A program made the translations under genes and the position numbers. Shown here piece by piece: positions 1 through 10,607 of a DNA stretch of 64,000 nucleotides. The notes beneath the pieces are model-generated. The model was given only the letters and a program-made list of their open reading frames with translations, had not been told where the DNA came from and made no database searches. Position 1 is the stretch's first letter. Every line of letters starts with the position of its first letter. The stretch lies in the NCBI GenBank assembly GCA_944989445.1, contig CALYLW010001000.1, positions 309,909-373,908 on the forward strand, written 5' to 3'. Source of the DNA: Ampullaceana balthica (taxonomy: Eukaryota; Mollusca; Gastropoda; Lymnaeidae).

Positions 1-744
1 GTATGTTTGCGTCCATACACATCGTGAAGACAAATCCATTTACACGCCCGCACACACAAATAAACTTTCCAATGCACACTTAGACTTTGTTTCTGTGTCG
101 AGTTGTTGCAGAAATAGTCTAATGTTGTTTTTTATTTCCCTCAATGGCGCATGCCTTAACAACAATATTTTATTTGAAAGTGGAATACACACCCCTGAAG
201 ATGTGATAATAATAAAGTTGACGTACAGGTGTGTGTTCCCACCTGACCTCTGACATGATGGCGTGAGCAATGCTCATACCATTTGACCTGACGGCCTGCG
301 TGGCGTGTGGACCAGGTTGACTCAAGTCAACAACAGCCCGCTGTTCTGTTGTCTCCTGGTCTACAGCGACATATGCTGCTTGGACACGTCAACATCATGT
401 CCGTCTCTGACGGTCGTTGGTCAACACAACTGCTGGCTGTCATGAGGATCTGGTCACTCAGAGCCATGCAGTCCGTATGATCAATAGTTTATATAAATCT
501 ATATACATATAAATGTTACAAAAGCCCCCCCACCCCCGGGATTAAATCCTTAGTCTCACATTGATCATTTAAAGAGACCCAACACGTGGATACACATTTC
601 TTGTGGAATCTTCACAAAAATTTAGAAATATTTTCGTAAACTTCGCTTTCTAACACGAGTTGGAGGGCGGGGTTGGGTCCACCTACATAATATATAGGAA
701 TATTTGAGGCAATTGTTTAAGGTTTCTTCACACTATATATAATT
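1..744. other. Gene-free flank, nothing recognised
   Basis: No coding, RNA or repeat signal I can support. There is a short C/G-rich run near 525-540 and otherwise mixed sequence. Short open frames here have no recognisable domain. Confidence 0.5.
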
Positions 745-976
745 GTCCAAGGGATATAAGGGTCCAAGGGATATAAGGGTCCAAGGGATACAAGGGTCCA
801 AGGGATACAAGGGTCCAAGGGATACAAGGGTCCAAGGGATACAAGGGTCCAGGGGATAGAAGGGTCCAAGAGATATAAGGGTCCAAGGGATATAAGGGTC
901 CAGGGGATATAAGGGTCCAAGGGATATAAGGGTCCAAGGGATACAAGGGTCCCGGGATATAAGGGTCCAAGGGATA
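745..976. repeat. 17-bp minisatellite (about 13.6 units)
   Basis: Tandem copies of GGGTCCAAGGGATATAA, with ATACAA variants in the middle units and a few slipped units near 950. Because 17 is not a multiple of three, each strand stays open through the array and gives proline/tryptophan-rich artefact peptides that should not be read as genes. Confidence 0.95.
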
Positions 977-3388
977 ATATACTCGAGGGAGTAAAATGGC
1001 TATTTCTCCACTATATTGACACCCCTGACGTAAAAAGGCGATCTCTGTGTAAGTGTAAGCGCTGAGGTCGACGGTGACAAGCCTATATTTAACAATGATT
1101 AATGCCCTAGCAATGTTCCCAGTAGCCTCGCGCACAGGTCGTGGTCCGACCATTGGTTGGCTTGTAGTCGTACAGTGTTTGCCAACAAGGTGCTGAAATT
1201 CACTAGCCTAATGGTTTAACATAGTCGGCACATTTACCCGCCATGGGGGTACTGAGTACTGAGTACTCATCTGTATGGGATATGTAAACCTTGAAGTTTT
1301 TCTAGGAAATGTATTGTATTCTTGTAAAAAGTATAATTTTTCAATGGGTTTTCTGAGATATATATATAAATACACAAACAGAAGGCACCTTAGGACGAGA
1401 TAAAGGGTTGGCCACTTTTTTTTCTAGTACTAGTTTTGTTTTCTATTGCTTATCCCTAGTGTCGGATAACTAGTTAAAATATGCTTGCTAAGCAAAGGTT
1501 GGAAGTAACCACCTGTAGAAAAACCACAACACTTCCTGAGATTTGCATACTTTATTGGGTCGATTATTCTAATTTCGAATCTAACGTACAACGGGGCTGG
1601 AAAAGGTTTTATGCGAGTCACCTGCTGGATAGACAGAGGATAGTGAATTTAAACATTAAAAAAAAATTCGTTGTACATGTATATCTTTTTACATCTTATC
1701 TTAACTGTTACAGTAGCTTCTTCTATACAGAAGATTATTGCGTCCTTCGTTTAAGTCTGAGTTACAATTTTATTTAGCAACAGGCAGGCCTGCAAACACA
1801 TACGAATTGTAACTTAAAATGATATCCTCAAGAGCTGACTCCGTTTAGAAGCCGTTTAGTTTCTATAATAAAACGTGACTTGAAAACTCTCAAACATATG
1901 TGCACGAGAGCTTCGTGATCTATGGTGACTGGATCCGATAGGTTCGGCCATAAAGCGACGATGTGTGACAAGTTACTGTCTCTTTGGATAGTTGGATTTA
2001 ATTAAATTTTTACGTGGAGAAGGTGGTGATTGAGGGGGTGGGAGATAGTCCCCTGGATGAGAGCATTTTCTCCCTTTTTAAATAACGCGTGTACGTTTGT
2101 AAGTTGGTTACGTCACCAGTCCCTCCAAATTTCATATATGCACACTAAAATTTTGGTGTGTAAATTGCTGGAGTTTAGAGATTGATCGAGTCACACAGTG
2201 CTGTAAATTTATGTGACTGTTTAAAGAAATCTGCAAATGATTTGTTTATATTGGCGAAATGGTCGTTCTCCAGCCTCCTGTTCCCGGTGGGTTAATCTCT
2301 AGAAATAACATTTGACACTTGTGGTGTACGATCCGTTTCACGATTTACTGAGACAGCAGTTTTCAAAAATCAAACCAAGAAAGAGGTGAAGGAAAAAAGG
2401 CTCCCTTTGTGCCAACCACACGGTCTGACCCCAATCTAAGAGGACTGGTGAAAGGAACACGGTTGTTGGAGGGCTGCAGTGGCCAATTCATGGCTGACAG
2501 GGTGTGTATGTGTGTGTGTGGTGTGGTCTCGTTTGGCTTGTGTGATCAGCCTCAGTGTGTAAGTGTAAGCGGGGGGTCGCGAACAGTCACTCCATTTTTA
2601 GGCCTCTACGGCCCTGACAAAGATGACTCGCCATTGAGGTAAACCGCGACTTGAGGCGACTTTAAATTATGTTCATTATGAAGTTTAAAAAAAACACGTG
2701 ATTGTGTCTGAAAAGTGTGAGATTTCAACTTCACCGTCCAATAAATAATTGTGACAAGTTTTACAGCTGAAAAACCTTTAAATATATGATAGCGTCATTG
2801 CTTCTTTTAAATGGCGTTTGGGGGGGGGGAGGGGGGATTTTTAATAAACGTTTTTAATTATTCTCTTTCTTCGCGGAAATCCACCCCCTCACCCAGCCGG
2901 TCACATATTCCTCTCCTGTTAGTAAGCACGCAGCTGATTGGTTGAAAGATTGTAGTTCCGCACACACCTCCTGGATTACCCAGCGTCCGTAACAAACTGA
3001 CGAATGGCAGACTATGTTTTTTTAATTTACTTCTACGATTAAACTATTTCAGCTATTAAAGGTCAACAAATAGCTGTATTAAAGGTCAACAAATAGCTGT
3101 ATTAAATAAAACATTTTTAAAGATGAATATAAGGCACATTTTCACACAATTTCACTTTCCCCCCAAAAAGCATCACAAAATTAAAACTCAATTAAGAGTC
3201 CGACTGTCAACTATCATGAATATATCAGTAATGGCAGTTGCATATGAATTAAGATTGTTAATATGAATACTATGATAGCGTATCATTGTAAGGTTGATAT
3301 GTTCAATTAAATTTGTTACATATTTGAACTGATATCATTTGAAGAGTAAACATGTGAGAATAACCTGAAGACTTTTTATTTTATTCTT
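977..3388. other. Gene-free intergenic stretch
   Basis: No gene recognised. It holds a 23-bp unit in two copies (about 3054-3101), a poly-G tract near 2820-2837 and a GT run near 2505-2522. A short block at about 1706-1755 is shared with about 33890-33930 (GAAGATTATTGCGTCCT), showing a dispersed repeat too small to classify. Confidence 0.45.
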
Positions 3389-3608
3389 AAAACATGACCT
3401 TGAACATCAGAGTACGTTGAGCATGCTGGACTAGCATGGACAAAACATGACCTTGAACATCAGAGTACGTTGAGCATGCTGGACTAGCATGGACAAAACA
3501 TGACCTTGAACATCAGAGTACGTTGAGCATGCTGGACTAGCGTGGACAAAACATGACCTTGAACATCAGAGTACGTTGAACGTTCTAGTATTCTAGACTA
3601 GCATGGAA
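3389..3608. repeat. 53-bp tandem repeat, about 4 copies
   Basis: Three near-identical copies beginning AAAACATGACCTTGAACATC, and a fourth that diverges after its first 30 bases. The single difference CATGGAC/CGTGGAC between copies indicates recent expansion. Confidence 0.92.
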
Positions 3609-3772
3609 AAATCATAGTCTTGACACTTAAGTTTGTGAGACCTATTGTCCAAAACTGATTCTACCGTTTCATCGTCTCCTTTAAAAAAAAATGTTAAAAT
3701 TAAATAAATAAATTTAAAAAAAATGTTTTATGTCAAAAGTTGTAACTTATTTGAAAACTGAGCCCCAAAATT

Positions 3773-3947
3773 CAGTCGGACCTCGCTAAATCGAACTCAA
3801 AGGGACCCGAAAAAAAAATTCGACTTACAGAGTTTTCGAGTTAGGGAAAATGGCGTAATGGGTGCCGAATTTGGTCGGGACCTAACAATTAATTTGATAT
3901 AGGGAGATTTTCGACTTAGGGAAGTTCGACTTAGCAAGGTCCGACTG
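3773..3947. mobile_element. pogo/Tigger-like MITE
   Basis: A 175-bp element with about 25-bp terminal inverted repeats: left end CAGTCGGACCTCGCTAAATC, right end reading CAGTCGGACCTTGCTAAGTC on the other strand, two differences. CAGTC-type ends are typical of the pogo/Tigger branch of Tc1/mariner, which duplicates TA. TA follows the right end, but TT precedes the left, so the duplication is not perfect. There is no coding capacity. Confidence 0.75.
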
Positions 3948-3962
3948 TATTATCCTCTACAT

Positions 3963-4146
3963 CAGTGATTCTCAAATGGTGGTCTGCGGACCGGTGCCGG
4001 TGCGTGGACCATCCGCCTCCGGTCCGCAGAAGTTATCAAAAAAGGACAGAAAAAAATGTCAGTGCAGGGAAAATAGTGCACCGGTCCCTGGTGCAACAGA
4101 AAAAATCACTGCCGGTCCGCCATACTAAAAAGCTTGAGAAGCACTG
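3963..4146. mobile_element. hAT-type MITE with 8-bp target duplication
   Basis: A 184-bp element beginning CAGTGATTCTCAA and ending TTGAGAAGCACTG, the usual end pair of hAT MITEs. Flanks are CTCTACAT and CTATACAT, an 8-bp target duplication with one change. A longer relative lies at 30088-30380, sharing the internal GGTCCGCCATACTAAAAAG segment. It lies 15 bp from the preceding pogo-like element. Confidence 0.85.
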
Positions 4147-4559
4147 CTATACATCATACTGTTTTGATAAGACTCTTGATCTTTCATGTTTAATCTCAAA
4201 CTCTAGAAAATGAAATATTCCGCCGAACTGAGCTTCACCCCCTTCCCCATCATTATTTCATTTAGTACTCAGCTATTTTAGTTAAAAATGAACAGCTACT
4301 GCTTTTTCTTTAGTGTACAATTTTATATATAGTTTAAATATAATCGTTTATTAACTCTTCTGTTAAAACTGGTTAAAAAAGAATAAAACAAGTTATACTT
4401 GTTTTATTATTATACACATTAATTAATTAAATAAGTTACAGTATAAACACTTGTACAATTATTTCGGGTGGGGTGAAGGGCTATGTAAAAGGTAGCTGCT
4501 AAAAATGAAAGACTTTCAATTTCCCGACTTCTCACAAAACTTGCCATTCGGTGGTTTGC
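4147..4559. other. AT-rich spacer, nothing recognised
   Basis: AT-rich sequence with short internal echoes such as AAACAAGTTATACTTGTTTTA near 4387. No gene signal. Confidence 0.4.
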
Positions 4560-4803
4560 TGATTACGAGTCTCCTTTTCCGCTAGCGGACTGTGACGACG
4601 ATGCGGGGCCGAGGACGCAGACGCTTGTAAAAATAAAAAAATAAAAAAACTTGTAAACAAGTCTCTGACGCCTACTGCTCTACTCTCTAACTAACGTCTG
4701 CTTCGTTTTAGTTTGTGGTGTCGTTTTGAGATATCAACAAATAACAGCCGGTGTATTCTTTGTGCGAAGTTAAAGCTGTACTCTACTGCTGTACTTAACC
4801 AAG
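4560..4803 (+). promoter_or_regulatory. Possible promoter and non-coding first exon of the thymosin gene
   Basis: A locally GC- and CpG-richer block (about 4560-4630) is followed by sequence ending in ACCAAG|GTGAGTAG at 4803/4804, a near-perfect 5' splice site with no ORF before it. The next plus-strand exon I can identify is the thymosin start exon, whose ATG at 10493 is preceded by possible acceptors at 10426, 10450 and 10464. A leader exon spliced over about 5.6 kb fits, since beta-thymosin genes commonly have a non-coding first exon. The link is an inference; the donor could belong to another transcript. Confidence 0.35.
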
Positions 4804-7335
4804 GTGAGTAGCGGCACAGTTAACTGGGAGTCACAGGGTAATTTATTAGTTCAGTGCAACTTTGAAGAAACAAACAAAATATTACTAAACGAAAGACGGA
4901 TGACGGATATTTTTAACAATAATTTTCGATAACAATTGTGATAAAAATGATCGCCGAAGAAAAGTAGGTGGGGCCATGAAAAGATGCCAATGAAGCACAA
5001 AGTTATGTTGAAATTGCTAGTGGGCATACCGGCTAGTGAATCAATTTTAATCAAGTCCGCAAAGCATTCATCAAGTAATGGGGTGTTACGTCTTGTCAGG
5101 CCTACTAATACCATGTTTTTTATATTATAAATTTACCTAAAGCATTCATCAGCAGCATTCTATTTCAAAATATTTTACAATCTTATTTTAATTTTATTAT
5201 CAATTAAGCTTCAAGCAGTGAAGCAGAATTGTTAGAAGCTAGTAATTAAAAAAGCTTGAGGACAATATTTTAAATTAATTTATTCAGTGCAAGTTTATGA
5301 CTTTTGAAATGATGTAGAAAGTCCAGTAGTCAGTAGTTGACGGCATAACTGAGTAGACCTCTTGCAGTGTACGTTGGCTCAGCATCACTTCCGCATTGCC
5401 TATAAGTATAAGTTAGTAAAGTTATACGTTTTGGTACGTAGTAAACCAGTAGCTGTATCTCATGTCTATTCGACCCCCCCCCCTCTTTCCTGTGTTATTC
5501 CAATTTTTCACCCTCAAACCTTTTATTTTTTTCTTCTTCAGTTTTGTAAATTGTCATAACTAAGCCATGTCCACACGTGATATTGACTTGACGAATCTGG
5601 CAATAAACCCGCACAGGATGTCCCCATTGAAACGGAAGATAGCGTGAGTGGGGGGTGGGGGGGGTCAGGGGTGGGGGGGGTCAGGGGTGGGTGGCTGTAC
5701 CTTTATAATATAGGACTATTTCCTAGGTCTTCACGCCTCGTCTGGTAACCCTTTTCAGTGAACAAGTCCAACGATAAACTACAACATTTAGCATTTTCCT
5801 GCAGCGTTTAAATACAGCATTTAATTAAAAGTAACTACAACATTCAGCTAAAGGTCAAAATGCGCGTCTTCGTACATAATTTACATGCGTCTTGTTTACC
5901 TGAAGCCGTTCTTAATCACTCCCATGAGTTCTTAGTACCTGAAATAAAGTAGAGGAAAGAGTCAGGGAATTCACGCTTTTTAAAATCTGGACTTGGTTCT
6001 CTAAGTCCCTATGTTGGGTTGTACAAGTGGGTGTAACCACAGACTGTGTGTCATGGACGGGGATGAGATGTAGCCTTGCGCCGTGGCCCAGTTCACGAGT
6101 ATAGTACATCGCTGGCTAGGGGAGCGGTTGGGGGTGGGGGGGGGTGTAGACTTGACAGCCATTTATTTAGCAAGGCACATTCCAACACCCCAACGTAACG
6201 GCTCAGTTTGATTAATATCGTTACCGACTGTCCTGACCCCGTGTTAAACTTTGTTTTTCTCTACCACGCCAACAGTCAACACTGTCAAGAGTAGTCAGAC
6301 TATGATATATAAATAGCCTGTTATTACTGCGATCAAATAACCATGTTATTTTTAACGCTGTTAGTTAGAAGTTGTGACGTCATTCAAGTGTCGTTGCCAT
6401 CACAGGTTAAAGGTCCCACTGGGAAATTCTTCAGCGCAGCTGTAAACAACTAATCTAATGACGTCATAACTTTCTTTTAAAAAAACAACATGTAATTGAG
6501 GCATACTCTCTAAGGCACTGGTAAAAAGTGAATTATTTAAAACAGGGAAGCGACAATAGACTTCCTCCGCCTGTCCATCAGAGTCAGCATAATATGACGT
6601 CATGTAAGCCGGGGAAGGTCGATTCATCCAGTCAAGACATTTACAATAAACTGAATTACCCAGTCTGCTCATGGAAAGACAACGATTAATCTACAAATTC
6701 AGTGTCAATATCATCATGGAGCCAGAACCATTGCGCTTCTGATGAGGTTATGTGGCGATAAGCTGAGCTATTTACCTCCCTTTAAGCAAACAAGTGGAGG
6801 CCCTTGTTGACTGGCGAGAAGGGATTTCCTTGAAACAAACACAAAGGTCCTGTTTACATGTGTAGTCTACTGTGTGTTACACCAATATGCTGCCGTACTT
6901 CATCACGTGACAGTAAATTAACAGGAAACGTATTGCCTACTAGGCGTTAACAAACAAAAGTAAAGTGATGAATGCAATAACCATCATCCGGTAGCTGTAC
7001 CAACACCAACTCCTAGTGCCTAGTGCAACAAGTGCTGACATTGTATATTCAGACACTCAATTTCGGTCCAATACAGTTCATAATATCCAGGAAGCATGCA
7101 GTTTGTAGCATTGTTGTTCTCCAATCAGTGCAAGTAGTTTGTCCCGAAATGTTCTGGGCCGGGCACACGAAAACATGAATGTACAGGATAAAATTTGGCA
7201 ACATGTGGTCAACATTATACTTGCTGGATAATCAATACACATCCTAATGTTATCAAATCATAAATCAAGTTATGGCCTACAGCGCTTGCTTGAATCGACT
7301 CTTTGTTTCTGCGCGACTCTATGCGGTGTTGGGGA
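4804..7335. other. Gene-free; presumed thymosin first intron if the leader exon is real
   Basis: No conserved coding segment. G-rich short repeats lie at about 5647-5695 (GGGGTGGGGGGGGTCAGG type) and near 6127-6147. Short open frames on both strands lack recognisable domains. Confidence 0.4.
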
Positions 7336-7415
7336 ACTTGTCAGCGCCCCAGTTTATTGCAATCCCCTGTACAACTTGTCAGCGCCCCAGTTTATTGCAA
7401 TCCCCTGTACAACTT
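7336..7415. repeat. 38-bp direct duplication
   Basis: Two identical adjacent copies of a unit starting TCAGCGCCCCAGTTTATTGC. A CAGAGTTTCTCAATTATT segment at about 7470 resembles a worn hAT MITE end. Confidence 0.9.
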
Positions 7416-7749
7416 GGCAAAGATTAAAATACAAAATCTTGTCTTGTACTGTTCCACTTTGGCCACTCCAGAGTTTCTCAATTATTTTCTGTCATGTCCC
7501 CCCCCCGTCCCCCCCAGGGAAGAAAGAAAGGATTTCGCGGCAGGGACTGTAAAATTCACTAAACTTGCTGGCACTGTGCTGAATATCATGGAACTCCATG
7601 TTCATTTGGAAAGAGCGTAAATATTTTTTGGGCTTAATGAAGAAAAGAAAATGTTAACAGAATTAATAATGCCATGCTTTTTGGGGCTCATACCTTTTGA
7701 GTGTTGCACAATCCATTTTGTTTGTTATGCCATATTGTTAGTTTTTCAT

Positions 7750-7910
7750 AGGGGGTCGTGTACCAGATTCAATTTTTTAAAATCCGGTAGCAGGATTTGG
7801 CCGGATTTATGAAGTGAAATGCGTCAGGAGGTGGAGCTGGAGACGGATTTGTAAAAATGGCCAGATTCTGGATTTGCCGGAGCCAGAGCCGAAATCCCGT
7901 ACACCCCTAG
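7750..7910. mobile_element. MITE with GTGTAC ends
   Basis: About 160 bp with imperfect inverted ends: AGGGGGTCGTGTACCAGATT on the left and, read on the other strand, TAGGGGTGTACGGGATTTCG on the right. Internal landmarks (AATCCGGCC, TTTCACTTCATAA) recur at 48762-48872 and 52881-53013. No ORF. The superfamily is not settled; the ends resemble some hAT MITEs. Confidence 0.7.
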
Positions 7911-7912
7911 TT

Positions 7913-8222
7913 TTTGGTTGTTCATGTCATGTAGTTGGTTGTTCATGTCATGTAGTTGGTTGTTCATGTCATGTAGTTGGTTGTTAATGCCATGTAGTTG
8001 GTTGTTCATGTCATGTAGTTGGTTGTTCATGTCATGTAGTTGGTTGTTCATGTCATGTAGTTGGTTGTTCATGTCATGTAGTTGGTTGTTCATGTCATGT
8101 AGTTGGTTGTTCATGTCATGTAGTTGGTTGTTCATGTCATGTAGTTGGTTGTTCATGTCATGTAGTTGGTTGTTCATGTCATGTAGTTGGTTGTTCATGC
8201 CATGTAGTTGGTTGTTCATGCC
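7913..8222. repeat. 21-bp minisatellite (about 14.7 units)
   Basis: Nearly homogeneous tandem copies of TTGGTTGTTCATGTCATGTAG, starting directly at the end of the 7750-7910 MITE. The 21-bp period keeps frames open on both strands and yields long repetitive artefact peptides (MNNQLHD and SWLFMSC repeats). Confidence 0.97.
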
Positions 8223-10450
8223 CTTTTGTTTGTTACTTGTGCAGTTTTTGGTTTGCTCATACCATAGCCTCAATTGCTCATCTCTTTTTGATTAGTTTCA
8301 CTTATCCTAGATGCAATCAAGTTTTTATTCTACAGGAAATCTAAAGTGTGTTTGGCGTTAAAAAAAATATCAGGTGTTTATATTTGAGTTAGATTAAATC
8401 TTATCTATAAACACCAGGTCATCATTAATGACATTTTAAGAGTTTTGCTAAGTTTTGGAAAAAATGATAAAAGTTTCAGTTCCCCTTAAAGGAATGGTGC
8501 CGGTCACGTTGTGATTTAGCTGTAGCTCTTGATAAAAAAAAACGGTAGGGCCAGTTATATTAATTTTAGCTGTAGCTCTTGATAAAAAACCCAGTAGTGA
8601 TACTCATATTATAAGATATAGACTAATATAGTCCAGTCAAACTAAGAATATCCCCGTCGCCATTCTCTGCTCTGTCTTAAAATCTTTAAACCTCTCTCAT
8701 TGTCAGTGTAGTTGGCCATAAGATAAAGTGGAGCATTTATAGAGTTGTAAGGTTGGGTCACCATGAATTCTCTAATCAAACATCTTTGAAATAGAAAACG
8801 CCTTGATGTGCACACACAGGTGAATGGGTCTACACTCATTTTTTGGTAAAGGTTTAGATTAAAGACTTCACTCAATGTCCTCTGAACTAAGCCAGTCTGT
8901 TGGAGATTATTTCCCCTTGACAGAACCAAGGTTAGGCTTTAGTGAGGTTATTGAGCAAATAAAATAGAAACTAGATGTTTGAGTTTTGGGAGAGTAACTT
9001 AAATTCGTTGAATTTAATTGTAGAAATCCGTAGCTTTTATATTACTAATAATTAAGATGGAGTTTCAACTTCAAGAATGTCCAAGATCATTAAAAAAAAG
9101 TCCTTACCAAGGAATTATTTAATGAGAAAGAAAATGGTGGAAATGTTTCTTTTTTTTCTTTATTCAGAGCAGAATTACAGGCAGAAATTACATAATTTAA
9201 AGGAGGTTTCTTGGGTTTTTAAAGGTAATGGGGCAAGAATTCCTGTCCGAACTGGTTTACTCATAATGTGCAATATAATTGAACATGTTGGCTAATTTAT
9301 AAAAAAAATATTCAAAATAATTATAAGGATTTTAAAGCTAAACTAAAAAAAAAGGCTCAGATTTCAAAGTAAAATTGCAATGGCAATAGTATTAGTAATA
9401 TCATCCTTAGATCCTATGACCTGCTCTGTCACTTATTCTTGGTATCTGAGTACTGCATGCGGGGACCACCCTGCTGTTAACTCATGCTAGGGATGTTTAT
9501 CTATTGGTCTTCAACTTTGGTAACCACAATCAGATGTGTTCACCACTAGTACATGGAAAACCATTTGATCTAAACTTTAGTTCACAGCTTAGTCCACATC
9601 AAAATTAGCTGGATTATTGTGTAACCGATTGTGTCAATAACCAATAACTAACGTGTAATTTGAATAGGAATGTGTATAAATAAGCATTTTTTCAGTGCCT
9701 CTGATAGTTTTACAACTACATGAAAAAAGAAAAAAAAAGAATCACTATCACTGTCTTATCTTACTTTATGTTAAAAGATGATGGAAGGCAGTCGTGATAG
9801 TTAAGTTCTTGTTATATACTTCCTTGTTATAAAGAAATATTTTTAACAAATGAACTGTTTGAGATTAATGGATGGCATTTAAGAAGACTGATTTTCATCA
9901 TTAGTTACTCATGTCAATTATACTTTTAAGTTTTTAAGTTGTAGTGATGACTGGGGGGAGGGGGGGGGGAGAGGTGGCTTGGGTCTCTCTTCAATCCTAA
10001 GAAAGCTCATGTGAATGCTACTATTTACCATTTACAAAGGTGTCTAATCACCATCAAATGAAGCCGTGGTCATCTTTGCTTAGAAGGAAAATTGCGCTTA
10101 GTACCTTTAGGTTATTAATTAGAACGAATAAAAGTTTATTAAGACTTTCCTTAGAAATTTTTTGTTTAACAAACTTCCCCGCCACTTTAACTGATATTAT
10201 ATTGCAATCATATAAATAAAAAAATTCAGAGTTCTCTAGTTTATTCCTGTAATTTACATTTTGAGGTTATATTTTTGATGTTAAGATTACTTATTCATTA
10301 TATTTTACGATTTTAAAGAAAACAATTTATAAGAGGAATTTATCATTACCAGGTTTTAAAAAAATGAATGTGTAACAGAATTTTGTTACTCTTTACAATA
10401 TACGAGTGATGACTTCTATATTTTAGTCATTTTAACAAATTTATATCCAG
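8223..10450. other. Gene-free sequence upstream of thymosin exon 1
   Basis: AT-rich, with no supported gene. A short direct repeat (TAGCTGTAGCTCTTGATAAA) occurs near 8518 and 8568. A minus-strand open frame at 8642-8929 has no domain I can name. Confidence 0.4.
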
Positions 10451-10492
10451 ATCACCAGTCCCCAGATAATTCTAGAACATCCTCAACAAACC

Positions 10493-10607
10493 ATGGCTTC
10501 TACCAAAACTGCCCCCACTGCACTGTTGGCCGAGATTAACAAAACTGACACAAGCACCCTGCATCATGTTGACCCCAAGGAGAAGAACCCACTCCCTTCA
10601 GCTGAAG
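10493..10607 (+). CDS. Thymosin exon 1, start codon and repeat 1
   Basis: Begins MASTKTAP and carries the most diverged repeat: its actin motif reads LHHVDP instead of LKKTET, while EKNPLP is kept. The ATG context AACAAACCATGG is favourable. The donor GAAG|GTTGGT is weak but gives the phase-1 junction found in all other exons. The 5' UTR reaches back at least to an acceptor-like site at 10450 or 10426. Confidence 0.92.

Noticed and set aside
728..1153. Proline/tryptophan-rich open frames
   Set aside because: Translation of the 17-bp minisatellite; no independent coding evidence.
6400..6672. 90-codon minus-strand frame
   Set aside because: Not recognised; AT content and lack of splice signals do not support a gene.
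7824..8295. Repetitive open frames on both strands (MNNQLHD and SWLFMSC repeats)
   Set aside because: Open only because the 21-bp minisatellite period is a multiple of three and lacks stops.
8642..8929. 95-codon minus-strand frame
   Set aside because: No family recognised and no conserved splice context; could be a dispersed-repeat shadow.
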